A stretch of DNA of 64,000 bases from Mycobacterium sp. GA-0227b (GCF_001499855.1 NZ_LQIK01000030.1:288705-352704); one strand, 5' to 3'; positions 41,957 to 51,109 are shown, counted from the first letter of the stretch. A program made the numbers and translations. The notes: a model not told the origin generated them from the letters alone.

Positions 41957-42889
41957 TTGACTGTAATTCGGATAGGCACCCGGGGCAGCCTGCTGGCGAC
42001 CACCCAGGCCGGTACGGTCAGAGATGCGCTGATAGCCAATGGCCACGCCGCAGAACTCGTCACCATCTCCACCGAGGGCGACCGCAATCAGGGTCCCATC
42101 GCCGACATCGGCGTGGGGGTCTTCACCGCTGCCCTGCGGGAGGCCATCGACGACGGCCGGGTGGACGCCGCCGTGCACTCCTTCAAGGATTTGCCGACCG
42201 CAGCCGACCCGCGCTTCGTCATCGCGGCAAGCCCCCCGCGCGAAGACCCGCGCGACGCCCTGGTCGCCCGTGACGGGCTGGTGCTCGGCGAGTTGCCGGC
42301 CGGCTCGCTGATCGGCACGTCGAGCCCGCGGCGGGCCGCACAGCTTAGAGCACTGGGTCTCGGTTTGGAAATCCGCCCCCTAAGAGGCAACCTGGATACC
42401 AGGTTGAACAGGGTTAGCAACGGTGATCTCGACGGCATCGTAGTCGCACGGGCGGGACTGGCCCGCATCGGGCGGCTGGCCGATGTCACCGAGACTCTCG
42501 AGCCGGTGCAGATGTTGCCAGCGCCGGCTCAAGGTGCGCTCGCGGTCGAGTGCCGCGCGGACGACACCGAGCTCGCCGCGCTGCTGGCGGAGTTGGACGA
42601 CGCCGACACGCGCGCCGCAGTCACCGCTGAACGGGCCCTGCTCGCCCGACTGGAGGCGGGTTGTTCCGCACCGGTGGGCGCGATCGCTGAGGTGGTCGAG
42701 TCCATCGATGAGGACGGCAACGTCTTCGAAGAGGTGTCGCTGCGCGGCTGCGTGGCGGCGCTGAACGGATCCGACGTGATCCGCGCGTCCGGTGTCGGCA
42801 CTCCCGACCGGGCCCGGGAGCTGGGGCTCTCGGTGGCCGAGGAGTTGTTCGACCTCGGGGCGCGCGAGCTCATGGCGGACGCCGAATGA
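41957..42889 (+). CDS. hemC: Porphobilinogen deaminase (hydroxymethylbilane synthase)
   Basis: 310 residues from TTG 41957, four bases after the hemA stop. IRIGTRGSLLATTQA, VHSFKDLPT, GTSSPRRAAQLRAL and RGNLDTRLNRV are the family motifs. Cys236 in EAGCSAPVGA holds the dipyrromethane cofactor. The enzyme joins four porphobilinogens into hydroxymethylbilane. The rare TTG start and tight spacing suggest coupling with hemA. Confidence 0.95.
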   Translation: MTVIRIGTRGSLLATTQAGTVRDALIANGHAAELVTISTEGDRNQGPIADIGVGVFTAALREAIDDGRVDAAVHSFKDLPTAADPRFVIAASPPREDPRDALVARDGLVLGELPAGSLIGTSSPRRAAQLRALGLGLEIRPLRGNLDTRLNRVSNGDLDGIVVARAGLARIGRLADVTETLEPVQMLPAPAQGALAVECRADDTELAALLAELDDADTRAAVTAERALLARLEAGCSAPVGAIAEVVESIDEDGNVFEEVSLRGCVAALNGSDVIRASGVGTPDRARELGLSVAEELFDLGARELMADAE

Positions 42890-42934
42890 AGCAGTAGAGC
42901 TGCGATGAGCGTTGAGCGAAGAGCAGAGAGATGA

Positions 42935-44614
42935 GTGACTGAGATGACAGGCCAGACCAGCGGGCGGGGGCGCAAGCCGAAGCCGGGCCGCATCACGTTC
43001 GTCGGTTCGGGTCCCGGTGACCCCGGACTGCTGACGACGCGGGCCCGCACCGTGCTCGGCAACGCCGCCCTGGTGTTCACCGATCCCGACGTGCCGGAGG
43101 CGGTGCTGGCCCTGGTGGGTAGCGAGCTGCCGCCCCCGTCGGGCCCCGAACCCGCAGCGGCAGCGCCGGCCGACGGCGACGCCCAGGGGAACGAGGCGCC
43201 GACGATCCCAGGCGGACCCGACATCCGGTCGGCCGTCGGCGATCCGGCCGAGGTGGCCAAGACGCTGATCGCCGAGGCCCGCACGGGTGTCGACGTGGTG
43301 CGGCTGGTCGCGGGGGACCCGCTGTCGGTGGACGCGGTGATCAGCGAGGTGTCGGCGCTGGCGAAGTCGCATTTGAACTTCGAGATCGTGCCGGGCCTGC
43401 CGGACACCACCGCGGTGCCCACGTACGCGGGCCTGCCGCTGGGTTCGGCCCACACCGTGGCCGATGTCCGCGACCCGCACGTCGACTGGGCCGCGCTGGC
43501 CGCCGCGCCGGGGCCGCTGATCCTGCACGCCACGGCGACGCACCTGGCCGATGCGGCACGCACGCTGATCGAGTACGGGCTCACCGCGACCACGCCGGTG
43601 GTGGTGACGGCCAGCGGCACGACGTGCCAACAGCGTTCGGTCGAGACGACACTGTCCGGGCTGCTCGACAAGGCGGTGCTGGACAAGCCGGCGGGCATCG
43701 AGCCGGCCGGCCCACTGGCCGGTCCCCTGGTCGTGACCATCGGCAAGACCGTGGCCAACCGCGCCAAGCTGAACTGGTGGGAGAGCCGTGCGCTGTACGG
43801 CTGGACCGTGCTGGTGCCGCGCACCAAGGACCAAGCCGGCGAGATGAGCGACAAGCTAGTGGGTCACGGGGCGCTTCCCGTCGAGGTGCCCACCATCGCG
43901 GTCGAGCCGCCGCGCAGCCCGGCGCAGATGGAGCGCGCGGTCAAGGGTCTGGTCGACGGCCGGTTCCAGTGGGTGGTGTTCACCTCCACCAACGCGGTAC
44001 GCGCGGTGTGGGAGAAGTTCAACGAATTCGGTCTCGACGCGCGGGCCTTCTCGGGGGTGAAGATCGCCTGCGTCGGCCAGGCCACCGCCGACCGGGTGCG
44101 GGCGTTCGGCATCAACCCCGAACTGGTGCCGGCCGGCGAGCAATCGTCGCTCGGCTTGCTTGATGAATTCCCGCCGTACGACGACGTTTTCGATCCGGTG
44201 AACCGTGTGCTGCTTCCGCGCGCCGACATCGCCACCGAGACGCTGGCCGAGGGGCTGCGCGAACGTGGCTGGGAGATCGAGGATGTCACGGCCTATCGCA
44301 CCGTGCGCGCGGCGCCGCCACCCGCGCACACCCGCGAGATGATCAAGACCGGTGGCTTCGACGCGGTGTGCTTCACCTCGAGCTCAACGGTTCGCAACCT
44401 GGTCGGCATCGCGGGTAAGCCGCACGCGCGGACCATCGTCGCGTGCATCGGGCCCAAAACAGCCGAGACCGCAGCCGAATTCGGCCTGCGGGTGGATGTG
44501 CAGCCCGAAGTCGCGGCCGTCGGGCCTCTGGTGGAGGCGCTCGCCGAACACGCCGCCCGGTTGCGCGCCGAGGGTGCGCTGCCGCCGCCGCGTAAGAAGA
44601 GCCGGCGTCGCTGA
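42935..44614 (+). CDS. hemD: Fused uroporphyrinogen-III C-methyltransferase-like / uroporphyrinogen-III synthase
   Basis: 559 residues from GTG 42935 (ATG 42944 is an alternative). The first ~260 residues are a CobA/SUMT-like tetrapyrrole methylase domain (ITFVGSGPGDPGLLTTRART, VVRLVAGDPLSVDAV, VPGLPDTTAVPTYAGLPL). The last ~270 form uroporphyrinogen-III synthase (VLVPRTKDQAGEMSDKL, FTSTNAVRAVWEKF, CFTSSSTVRNL). The fusion is usual in actinobacteria. The methylase part has an acidic, Pro-rich insertion near residues 65-85 and may be weakly active. It follows hemC. Confidence 0.92.
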   Translation: MTEMTGQTSGRGRKPKPGRITFVGSGPGDPGLLTTRARTVLGNAALVFTDPDVPEAVLALVGSELPPPSGPEPAAAAPADGDAQGNEAPTIPGGPDIRSAVGDPAEVAKTLIAEARTGVDVVRLVAGDPLSVDAVISEVSALAKSHLNFEIVPGLPDTTAVPTYAGLPLGSAHTVADVRDPHVDWAALAAAPGPLILHATATHLADAARTLIEYGLTATTPVVVTASGTTCQQRSVETTLSGLLDKAVLDKPAGIEPAGPLAGPLVVTIGKTVANRAKLNWWESRALYGWTVLVPRTKDQAGEMSDKLVGHGALPVEVPTIAVEPPRSPAQMERAVKGLVDGRFQWVVFTSTNAVRAVWEKFNEFGLDARAFSGVKIACVGQATADRVRAFGINPELVPAGEQSSLGLLDEFPPYDDVFDPVNRVLLPRADIATETLAEGLRERGWEIEDVTAYRTVRAAPPPAHTREMIKTGGFDAVCFTSSSTVRNLVGIAGKPHARTIVACIGPKTAETAAEFGLRVDVQPEVAAVGPLVEALAEHAARLRAEGALPPPRKKSRRR

Positions 44615-44630
44615 CCGCGAGGAGCCGGTA

Positions 44631-45611
44631 GTGGCTTTTCCCAGACATCGGCCTCGCAGGCTGCGCGCCACGCCGGCGATGCGGCGACTCGTCGCCGAAA
44701 CCACCTTGGAGCCGCGACAACTGGTGCTGCCGATGTTCGTCGCCGACGGCATCGATGAACCACGCGCAATCGGTTCCATGCCCGGCGTCGTGCAGCACAC
44801 CCGTGACTCGCTGCGTCGCGCCGCCGCCGACGCCGTGGCCGCGGGCGTGGGCGGCCTGATGCTGTTCGGCGTGCCGCGCGACGAGGACAAGGACGCAACC
44901 GGGTCCGTGGGGGTGGCCGAGGACGGCGTTCTCAACGTCGCGCTGCGCGATCTGGCCAAGGACCTCGGCGACGACACGGTGCTGATGGCCGACACCTGCC
45001 TCGACGAGTTCACCGACCACGGGCACTGCGGGATTTTGGACGGGTCGGGCAGGGTTGATAATGACCTGACCAACAGTCGCTACGTGGAACTCGCGGTGGC
45101 ACAAGCTGATTCGGGTGCACATGTGGTCGGGCCGAGCGGCATGATGGACGGCCAGGTCGCTGCCATCCGGGACGGCCTGGACACGGCGGGGCACACCGAC
45201 ACGGTGATCCTGGCCTACGCCGCGAAGTTCGCCTCCGGCTTCTACGGTCCCTTCCGGGAGGCGGTCGGGTCGAGCCTGCGCGGGGATCGCCGTACGTACC
45301 AACAGAATCCGGGCAACGCGCGGGAAGCGCTGCACGAGGTCGAACTCGACATCGACGAAGGCGCCGACATCGTGATGGTCAAGCCCGCGATGGGCTACCT
45401 CGACGTCGTGCGTGCGGCCGCGGACCTCTCGCCCGTGCCGGTGGCGGCCTACCAGGTGTCCGGCGAGTATTCGATGATCAGCGCCGCGGCCGCCAACGGT
45501 TGGATCGACCTGCAGACCGTCGCGCTGGAGACTCTCATGGGCATCCGGCGCGCGGGCGCTGACATCGTGTTGACCTACTGGGCGGCCGACGTCGCCGGTT
45601 GGCTGGCGTGA
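44631..45611 (+). CDS. hemB: Delta-aminolevulinic acid dehydratase (porphobilinogen synthase)
   Basis: 326 residues from GTG 44631 behind GAGGAG. RPRRLRATPAMRRLVAETTL opens the family sequence, VLMADTCLDEFTDHGHCG holds the Cys/His metal region, YAAKFASGFYGPFR contains one active-site Lys and VMVKPAMGYLDVV the Schiff-base Lys. It condenses two 5-aminolevulinate molecules. Its stop overlaps the start of a small membrane protein (GTGA). Confidence 0.95.
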   Translation: MAFPRHRPRRLRATPAMRRLVAETTLEPRQLVLPMFVADGIDEPRAIGSMPGVVQHTRDSLRRAAADAVAAGVGGLMLFGVPRDEDKDATGSVGVAEDGVLNVALRDLAKDLGDDTVLMADTCLDEFTDHGHCGILDGSGRVDNDLTNSRYVELAVAQADSGAHVVGPSGMMDGQVAAIRDGLDTAGHTDTVILAYAAKFASGFYGPFREAVGSSLRGDRRTYQQNPGNAREALHEVELDIDEGADIVMVKPAMGYLDVVRAAADLSPVPVAAYQVSGEYSMISAAAANGWIDLQTVALETLMGIRRAGADIVLTYWAADVAGWLA

Positions 45612-46033
45612 GTCCGGAACCGCCCGTCTCGCCCGGTGCCCGACCGGAGGACGTCGACACCGGGTTCTGGCTCTGGGTGGCGGCGCTTGCGCTGATGGTC
45701 GTCGGGCACGTCGTCGACCTACTGGTCACCGATCGCGATCAGGGGCTACCGGTCCCCGTGCTGGTGGTCTCGGTGACGTTCGTGGTGATCCTCGCGGCCG
45801 TCGTACTGACCTTCCAGATCCTGATGCGGCACGGCTACCGGTGGGCCCGTACGGTTCTGACCGGCGCCGGCTTGGCGGTGGTCGTCTATGTGGCGACGAG
45901 CTTGTTCAACTCTGAACGCGCGGCGGCCGCCGCGGTCGCCTACGCCGTCACCGCCATCCTCGGATCGGTGCTGATCCTCGGGGGCGCATATCTGTTGCAC
46001 CGCAAAGACGCCACCGAATACTTCACACGGTGA
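45608..46033 (+). CDS. Small membrane protein, four helices (Rv0513-like)
   Basis: 141 residues from GTG 45608, overlapping the hemB stop. Four hydrophobic segments (FWLWVAALALMVVGHVV, PVLVVSVTFVVILAAVVLTF, TVLTGAGLAVVVYVATSLF, AYAVTAILGSVLILGGAYLL) with a short N-terminal Pro-rich tail. It resembles the second small membrane protein that follows, and both lie between hemB and a DUF3093-like gene. Function unknown. Confidence 0.8.
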   Translation: MSPEPPVSPGARPEDVDTGFWLWVAALALMVVGHVVDLLVTDRDQGLPVPVLVVSVTFVVILAAVVLTFQILMRHGYRWARTVLTGAGLAVVVYVATSLFNSERAAAAAVAYAVTAILGSVLILGGAYLLHRKDATEYFTR

Positions 46034-46038
46034 CGGGT

Positions 46039-46044
46039 TAGGCT
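46039..46044 (+). promoter_or_regulatory. Leaderless-type -10 for the second small membrane protein
   Basis: TAGGCT nine bases before ATG 46054, in a 20-bp gap between genes. Confidence 0.4.
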
Positions 46045-46053
46045 GGCCCGACC

Positions 46054-46425
46054 ATGACCGCTCCCGCGCCGCGAACCCGCGTCGTCACCGCCGCCTTCTG
46101 GTGCTGGGTCGTCGCCTCGGTGATGTTGATGGTCGGCGGGTTGATCGCCGCCTCGGTGAGCCTGCCGGCACTGTTTCGCGGCGCGGGGATGCTCACGGTC
46201 GCCGCCGGCGCCGGCATGGCTTTCCTCGCCGGCCGCATCCGTACCGGTGATGTCCGGTTCCGCAGGGCGGGCGTCGCGCTGTCGTTGACGATTGTCGTGT
46301 TCGTCGTGCTGCTCTCGGCGCGCGGCATCGTGCACATCGTGACGCTGATCGCGGTCCTGCCGCTGATCGCAGGGGCGATCCTGGTCACCCGGCCGGGTGC
46401 GGCGAAGCAAGAGGAACCGACGTGA
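46054..46425 (+). CDS. Small membrane protein (Rv0514-like)
   Basis: 123 residues with four hydrophobic stretches (TAAFWCWVVASVMLMVGGLI, GAGMLTVAAGAGMAFLAG, GVALSLTIVVFVVLL, IVTLIAVLPLIAGAILV), related in outline to the previous gene. Its stop overlaps the GTG of the next gene. Conserved next to hemB in mycobacteria, but the role is not known. Confidence 0.78.
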   Translation: MTAPAPRTRVVTAAFWCWVVASVMLMVGGLIAASVSLPALFRGAGMLTVAAGAGMAFLAGRIRTGDVRFRRAGVALSLTIVVFVVLLSARGIVHIVTLIAVLPLIAGAILVTRPGAAKQEEPT

Positions 46426-46904
46426 CCGACAACCAGGTCCGACCGCAGGTGCTGTTCCACGAGCAGGGAGCCAGCTGGTGGTGGGTGGCGGCAGGGCCCG
46501 CGGCGGCGATCGCCATGGGGTTGATCCAGGCGTCCGCCGGCTACGGCTTCCAGGTGCTGATGCCCGGCTTATTCCTCGTGCTCGTCAGCGGCTTCCTCGG
46601 GATCCAGGTCAAGGCCGCGCGCATCCACACCTCGGTCGAGCTGACGCCGGAGACCCTGCGGCAGGGCACCGAACGCATCCGCACCGACGAGATCGTCCGC
46701 GTCTACCCCGAAGTGACCGGCAGCGAGACGCCGAAGTGGCAGACGGCACGGGCGCTCGGCGAGCTCACCGGCGTTCCGCGGGGCCGTACCGGCATCGGGC
46801 TGAAACTGACCAATGACCGCACCGCGCAGGCGTGGGCACGCAAGCACCAGCAGCTGCGGGAGGCGCTGACCCAGCTGATCGAAGAGCGCATCCCACCGGC
46901 ATGA
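46422..46904 (+). CDS. DUF3093-like membrane-anchored protein
   Basis: 160 residues from GTG 46422. Two membrane segments near the N-terminus (WWWVAAGPAAAIAMGLI, YGFQVLMPGLFLVLVSGFLG) are followed by a soluble part of about 95 residues (ELTPETLRQGTERIRTDEIV, GIGLKLTNDRTAQAWARKH). The pattern resembles small PH-like membrane proteins of the DUF3093 group. It overlaps the next gene by ATGA. Function unknown. Confidence 0.72.
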   Translation: MTDNQVRPQVLFHEQGASWWWVAAGPAAAIAMGLIQASAGYGFQVLMPGLFLVLVSGFLGIQVKAARIHTSVELTPETLRQGTERIRTDEIVRVYPEVTGSETPKWQTARALGELTGVPRGRTGIGLKLTNDRTAQAWARKHQQLREALTQLIEERIPPA

Positions 46905-47152
46905 CCGTCCGAGCAACGCTGGTGCTGATGCTGGCCCTCGCCGCGGCAGTCGGCAGCGTGCTGAGCTGGCTGGCAGCCACCACCACGGTCGCGGTGGCGC
47001 CAGTGCTCGAAGGCGAACCTCCGACGACGTCGGTGGAGTACAGCGCACCCCTGCTCGGACTGGCGCTGGCGTTGGCGGCGGTCGCGGGCGTGCTGGCCGT
47101 GCTAGCGGTGGCACGGTTCCGCCGCCGCCCCCCTCCCGCTGCCCGCGAGTGA
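46901..47152 (+). CDS. Small two-helix membrane protein
   Basis: 83 residues from ATG 46901. Two hydrophobic helices (ATLVLMLALAAAVGSVLSWL and LLGLALALAAVAGVLAVLAV) surround a 25-residue outer loop, and the C-terminus is basic (RFRRRPPPAARE), so both ends are probably cytoplasmic. It ends the hemB-linked run of membrane proteins. Unknown function. Confidence 0.75.
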   Translation: MTVRATLVLMLALAAAVGSVLSWLAATTTVAVAPVLEGEPPTTSVEYSAPLLGLALALAAVAGVLAVLAVARFRRRPPPAARE

Positions 47153-47267
47153 CCGTGTCTGCACAGCGACACGCCCGCTGCACCGCGTACAAAGAGGCCG
47201 CTCGCGGTTGGTGAGAGGCCGCTCACATCCACTTGGTACAAAGTGCAGAATTTGTAACACTGTGCCA

Positions 47268-48125
47268 ATGACCGAGTTGGTTGAAAAAGACGGCCGCGTG
47301 GGCGACGCCCTGCCGCTGGGGCCGCAGTCGCTGGTGTGGCGCTACTTCGGGGACAACCGGATGTACCTGATCGGGCCGCGCCCCGCGGTGCTGCAGAACA
47401 TGCTCGCCGAACTCGGCCAGGGCGTGCTCGACCACTCGGTGTTCTTCGACGACACCGCCGCACGGGTGAAGCGCTCGCTGCCGCCGATCTTCAACACCGT
47501 CTACGGCGCCGACGACGACCACCCCGGCACCCAGGTACGCGACTTCCACACCGAGATCAAAGGTGAAATGCCGGACGGGACGCGCTATCACGCGTTGGAT
47601 CCGGACACCTACTTCTGGGCGCACGCGACGTTCGTCGAACAGGTGCTGTACTTCGCCGACACCTTCGTCAAGCGGTTGAGCCGCGAGGAGAAGGAACAGA
47701 TCTACCTCGAGTCGAAGACGTGGTACCGCCGCTATGGCGTGAGCGACCGGCCGATGCCTGCCACCTACGACGAGTTCGAACGCTACTGGGATCGCATGCT
47801 CGACGAGATCGTCGTCGCTCACCAGACCGCACGGTACGGTGTCGGCTACGTGACCAAGGGATTCCCCTGCCCGAAAGGCGTTCCGCGATGGGCGTGGCGG
47901 CTGATCGCCCCGGTGTTCAATCCATTGGCGGCGTTCCTGACCACCGGCGGCCTCCCGCCACGCGCCCGCGCACTGCTCGAGCTGCCCTGGAGCGACCGCC
48001 AGGAGCGGCGCTACCAGCGCTTCGCCGCGTTGTGCCGGTCGCGGCCGGTCAATTGGTCGTGGGACCGTCTGCCAATGTCTGTGCGCTACAACGGCTATGC
48101 GCAAAAGGGCTATGCCCGGGCCTGA
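47268..48125 (+). CDS. Oxygenase MpaB/DUF2236 family protein
   Basis: 285 residues from ATG 47268. The family pattern is clear: SLVWRYFGDNRMYLIGPRPA, HSVFFDDTAARVKRSLPPIF, a YHALDPDTYFWAHATFVEQV segment matching the W(V/A)HATxV signature, and KRLSREEKEQIYLESKTWYR. The family includes heme-dependent latex-clearing and mycophenolate-pathway (MpaB) oxygenases; His residues in FHTEIKG and WAHAT are possible heme or metal ligands. An imperfect inverted repeat, TTGGTACAAAGT with ACACTGTGCCAA (47233-47268), spans its start and may be a TetR operator. Confidence 0.8.
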   Translation: MTELVEKDGRVGDALPLGPQSLVWRYFGDNRMYLIGPRPAVLQNMLAELGQGVLDHSVFFDDTAARVKRSLPPIFNTVYGADDDHPGTQVRDFHTEIKGEMPDGTRYHALDPDTYFWAHATFVEQVLYFADTFVKRLSREEKEQIYLESKTWYRRYGVSDRPMPATYDEFERYWDRMLDEIVVAHQTARYGVGYVTKGFPCPKGVPRWAWRLIAPVFNPLAAFLTTGGLPPRARALLELPWSDRQERRYQRFAALCRSRPVNWSWDRLPMSVRYNGYAQKGYARA

Positions 48126-48762
48126 GCGCGCCGGGCCTGAGCGCGCGGGGCCTGAGCCCACGACGGGACCCGATTCGTCGCCCACGACGGAAGCCATCCT
48201 CGACGCCGCCGTCATCGAGTTCGAGCGGCACGGCGTGCGCCGGGTCGCGCTCGACGATGTCGCCCGTCGCGCCGGGGTCAGCCGGACCACCATCTACCGG
48301 CGGTTCGCGAACCGCGACGAACTCGTCGCCGCGGTGATCGAGCGGGAGAACATCGCGCTGTTCGCCGACATCGCCGACGAGGTCAAACGAGTTGGGCCGC
48401 AGTCGAATTACTACGTCGAAGCATTCACGCTCTCGATCCTGAAGTTCCGCCGTCACCGGGTGCTGTACCGGATGCTGACAGATGAGCCGGCGCTGCTGCT
48501 CGAGCTCGCGCGCACGCACTACGAGGCCGCCATCGCCCGGATGGCCGCGGCGCTGCGGACCATCTTCGGAGCCGGGTTCACCGAGCGGATCGGCGAGCAG
48601 GCGATCGAGGAGCTGGCCGACATCGTCTTGCGGTACGCGGCGATGGTGCTGCTGCTGCCCAGCACACAGCCGCTGGAGTCCGCCGACGACATCCGCACCT
48701 TCGCCCGCCAGCACTTCCTGCCGAGCCTGCCGCCGGCGCTGCGCACCGCGCCGACTGGTTAG
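48112..48762 (+). CDS. TetR-family regulator next to the MpaB-like gene
   Basis: 216 residues from ATG 48112 (AAAGGG upstream); ATG 48097 is also in frame. The N-terminal tail is a repeat (PERAGPERAGPEP) from three ~15-bp units. The HTH follows: TTEAILDAAVIEFERHGVRR, VALDDVARRAGVSRTTIYRR, FANRDELVAAV. The C-terminal domain is helical. It overlaps the end of the MpaB-like gene by 14 bp, so both are co-transcribed and autoregulation through the palindrome at 47233 is possible. Confidence 0.88.
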   Translation: MPGPERAGPERAGPEPTTGPDSSPTTEAILDAAVIEFERHGVRRVALDDVARRAGVSRTTIYRRFANRDELVAAVIERENIALFADIADEVKRVGPQSNYYVEAFTLSILKFRRHRVLYRMLTDEPALLLELARTHYEAAIARMAAALRTIFGAGFTERIGEQAIEELADIVLRYAAMVLLLPSTQPLESADDIRTFARQHFLPSLPPALRTAPTG

Positions 48763-48806
48763 CCCGCCTCTGTTTGGTGGATCACACGTTCGGGCAGATA
48801 TATCCC

Positions 48807-49133
48807 ATGAGCACCGACGACAAGCAGCAGGAAGACGATCGGCTCACCGACGAGCAGCGGAAAGCCGAACCGGAAACCGACGAACACCACCAGGTCACCA
48901 GCGAGCAGGAGACACCGCCGCCGACCGAGAAACCCGACGTCACCGACGAGCATCGCGAGAAGGCCAAAGAGATGCACAAGGCCTACGAGGAGGACCGGCC
49001 GACCACCAAGATGCCGGGCAGTGGCGGCGCGGTCGCGGGTACCGCCGTCAACGACTGGCTCGACGACGAGGGCAAACCGAAATTCAGCGAGGAAGGCGCG
49101 GGCGGCCAAGGCGGCGAGAGCACCGGTAACTGA
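48807..49133 (+). CDS. Small acidic, disordered protein
   Basis: 108 residues from ATG 48807. It is rich in Glu, Asp, Lys, Thr and Gln (STDDKQQEDDRLTDEQRKAE, TDEHREKAKEMHKAYEEDRP) with a Gly-rich end. No domain, membrane segment or signal is visible. Such hydrophilin-like proteins are found in mycobacteria, but no function can be claimed. It stands alone between a TetR gene and a PNPOx-like gene. Confidence 0.68.
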   Translation: MSTDDKQQEDDRLTDEQRKAEPETDEHHQVTSEQETPPPTEKPDVTDEHREKAKEMHKAYEEDRPTTKMPGSGGAVAGTAVNDWLDDEGKPKFSEEGAGGQGGESTGN

Positions 49134-49214
49134 CGTCTGCGTCGGGGCCACCATCTCGTAGAGGTGGAACTCGGTGTCTCGGTCCGCCCGTAGAGCTGCC
49201 TACGCTAGGCAACC

Positions 49215-49700
49215 GTGACCCCTCTCGAACAGATCGCGCCCGTCTTCGTCGAGATGGCGCATTCAATAGTGTGGGCCTCGGTAGCCACCGTCGACGCCAA
49301 CGGTCGTCCCCGCACCCGCATCCTGCACCCGATATGGGAGTGGGACGGCACCGACCTGCTCGGCTGGATCGCCACCGTGCCGACTCCCCTCAAGAAGAAC
49401 CATCTCGCCGTGCACCCCGAGGTGTCGGTGAGCTACTGGACCACCAACCACGACACCTGCAGCGCCGAGTGCCTGGTCGAGTGGTACGTCGACGACGAGA
49501 CGCGGACCGCGGTGTGGGACAAGTTCGCGACCGGTCCCGAGCCGGTGGGCTACGACCCGAGGATCATCCCGATGTGGCAGGACGGGCCGACCTCCGATGA
49601 GTTCGCGGTGCTGCGGTTGAGCCCCTACCGCATCAGGGTGATGCCCGGAACCGTGATGACGAAAGGCGAAGGCGCACCGTTGACCTGGTCCTCGACATGA
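49215..49700 (+). CDS. Pyridoxamine 5'-phosphate oxidase-like (split-barrel flavin/F420) protein
   Basis: 161 residues from GTG 49215, eight or nine bases after TACGCT, a likely leaderless start. SIVWASVATVDANGRPRTRI, LHPIWEWDGTDLLGWIAT, KKNHLAVHPEVSVSYW and DTCSAECLVEWY follow the split-beta-barrel fold of the PNPOx/FDOR superfamily, which binds FMN, F420 or heme. Which cofactor is used cannot be read from the sequence. It precedes a cytochrome P450 gene by 50 bp. Confidence 0.8.
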   Translation: MTPLEQIAPVFVEMAHSIVWASVATVDANGRPRTRILHPIWEWDGTDLLGWIATVPTPLKKNHLAVHPEVSVSYWTTNHDTCSAECLVEWYVDDETRTAVWDKFATGPEPVGYDPRIIPMWQDGPTSDEFAVLRLSPYRIRVMPGTVMTKGEGAPLTWSST

Positions 49701-49750
49701 GAACCGGATACCGGGGTCGAGAAGGCTCGGCCTGAGTGATGATCGGTGAC

Positions 49751-51109
49751 ATGACCAGCACGAGCGATGTCCGGGCGTTGCCGCTGGTGCCGAAGAACCC
49801 ACTGCCGGTCTGGCAGCTGCTGAAACTGGTGCGCAGGCTCGACACCGGACAGGAAGTGATTCGTGCCGCCGGCGGTCCCGTCACGCGCATCCAGTTCGCA
49901 CCGAAGAGGTGGTACCCGCCGATCGTGGCGGTGATGTCGCCGAACGGCATGCGCGACGTGCTGGGACGCTCCGATGCCTCCTCAGACCGGTGCATCTACC
50001 ACGACGAGGTCCGCGCCGTGGCGGGCGACAGCCTGTTCGTACTGCCCAACGACCTGTGGCGCCCGCGCAAACGTGCGCTGCAACCGGTGTTCACCAAACA
50101 CAACGTCCGCAACTTCGGCGGCCACATGTCCGGGGCGGCACAGGCGTTCGTCGACCGCTGGCGCGACGGCGGGGATGTCGACCTCGACGTCGAGTGCCGC
50201 CGGGTGGCCATGCAGTCGTTGGGCCAGTCGGTGCTGGGCGTCGACCTCAACGAGCGCGCCGACACCATCGCCCGGTGCATGCACGTCGCATCCTCTTACA
50301 CCGCGGACCGTGCGCTGCGGCCGGTGCGGGCACCACGTTGGCTGCCGACGCCCGCGCGCCGCCGGACCCGCAGGGCCGTCGCCGAGATGAAGGAGATCAC
50401 CGACGAGATGGTGCGCGCATGTCGCGCCGACCCGTCGCGCGACGCCCCGCTCGTGCGGGCGTTGATGGCGGCGAGGGACCCGGAGACCGGCTTGCCGATC
50501 TCCGATGACGACATCTCGAACGACCTGCTGATCTTCATGCTCGCCGGCCACGACACCACGTCGACCGCGTTGACCTACTCGCTGTGGGTCCTCGGACATC
50601 ATCCCGACATCCAGGCCCGCGTCGCCGCGGAAGCCGCCGCCATCGGTGATCGGCAGCTGACCCCCGAGGATGTCCCCCGACTCGGCTACACCGTGCAGGT
50701 GCTGCACGAGGCGCTGCGGTTGTGCCCCCCGGCGGCTGGCGTGGGCAGACAGGCTACCCGCGACATCGTGGTCGACGGCTACCGAGTCGAAGCTGGGACG
50801 CTGGTGGCCCTGGGACTGTATGGGCTGCACCACGATCCGGTGCTGTGGCCCGATCCGATGAAGTTCGACCCCGAGCGGTTCAGTCCCGAGAACGTCAAGA
50901 ACCGCAACCGCTGGCAGTTTCTGCCGTTCCTCGCCGGTGGCCGGCCGTGCATCGGCGAGCATTTCGCGCGACTGGAGACGACGCTGGCGCTGGCCACGAT
51001 CGTGCGCGCGATGGAGATCCGTTCTGTCGATGGCACCTTCGAGTGCGAGGTACCGTTCACCACGGTCGCGAAGGGACCGATCCGGGCCGGCCTGCGCCCG
51101 CGCGACTGA
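49751..51109 (+). CDS. Cytochrome P450
   Basis: 452 residues from ATG 49751 (ATG 49739 or GTG 49736 in frame). The oxygen-binding helix I motif is AGHDTTS, the K-helix ExxR is EALR, and the heme-binding loop is FLPFLAGGRPCIGEHFA with the Cys ligand. The PERF-like motif is DPERFSP. It is a soluble bacterial class I P450 requiring ferredoxin and reductase supplied elsewhere. No ferredoxin lies nearby. Its 3' end overlaps a minus-strand unknown gene by 53 bp. Substrate unknown. Confidence 0.92.
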   Translation: MTSTSDVRALPLVPKNPLPVWQLLKLVRRLDTGQEVIRAAGGPVTRIQFAPKRWYPPIVAVMSPNGMRDVLGRSDASSDRCIYHDEVRAVAGDSLFVLPNDLWRPRKRALQPVFTKHNVRNFGGHMSGAAQAFVDRWRDGGDVDLDVECRRVAMQSLGQSVLGVDLNERADTIARCMHVASSYTADRALRPVRAPRWLPTPARRRTRRAVAEMKEITDEMVRACRADPSRDAPLVRALMAARDPETGLPISDDDISNDLLIFMLAGHDTTSTALTYSLWVLGHHPDIQARVAAEAAAIGDRQLTPEDVPRLGYTVQVLHEALRLCPPAAGVGRQATRDIVVDGYRVEAGTLVALGLYGLHHDPVLWPDPMKFDPERFSPENVKNRNRWQFLPFLAGGRPCIGEHFARLETTLALATIVRAMEIRSVDGTFECEVPFTTVAKGPIRAGLRPRD

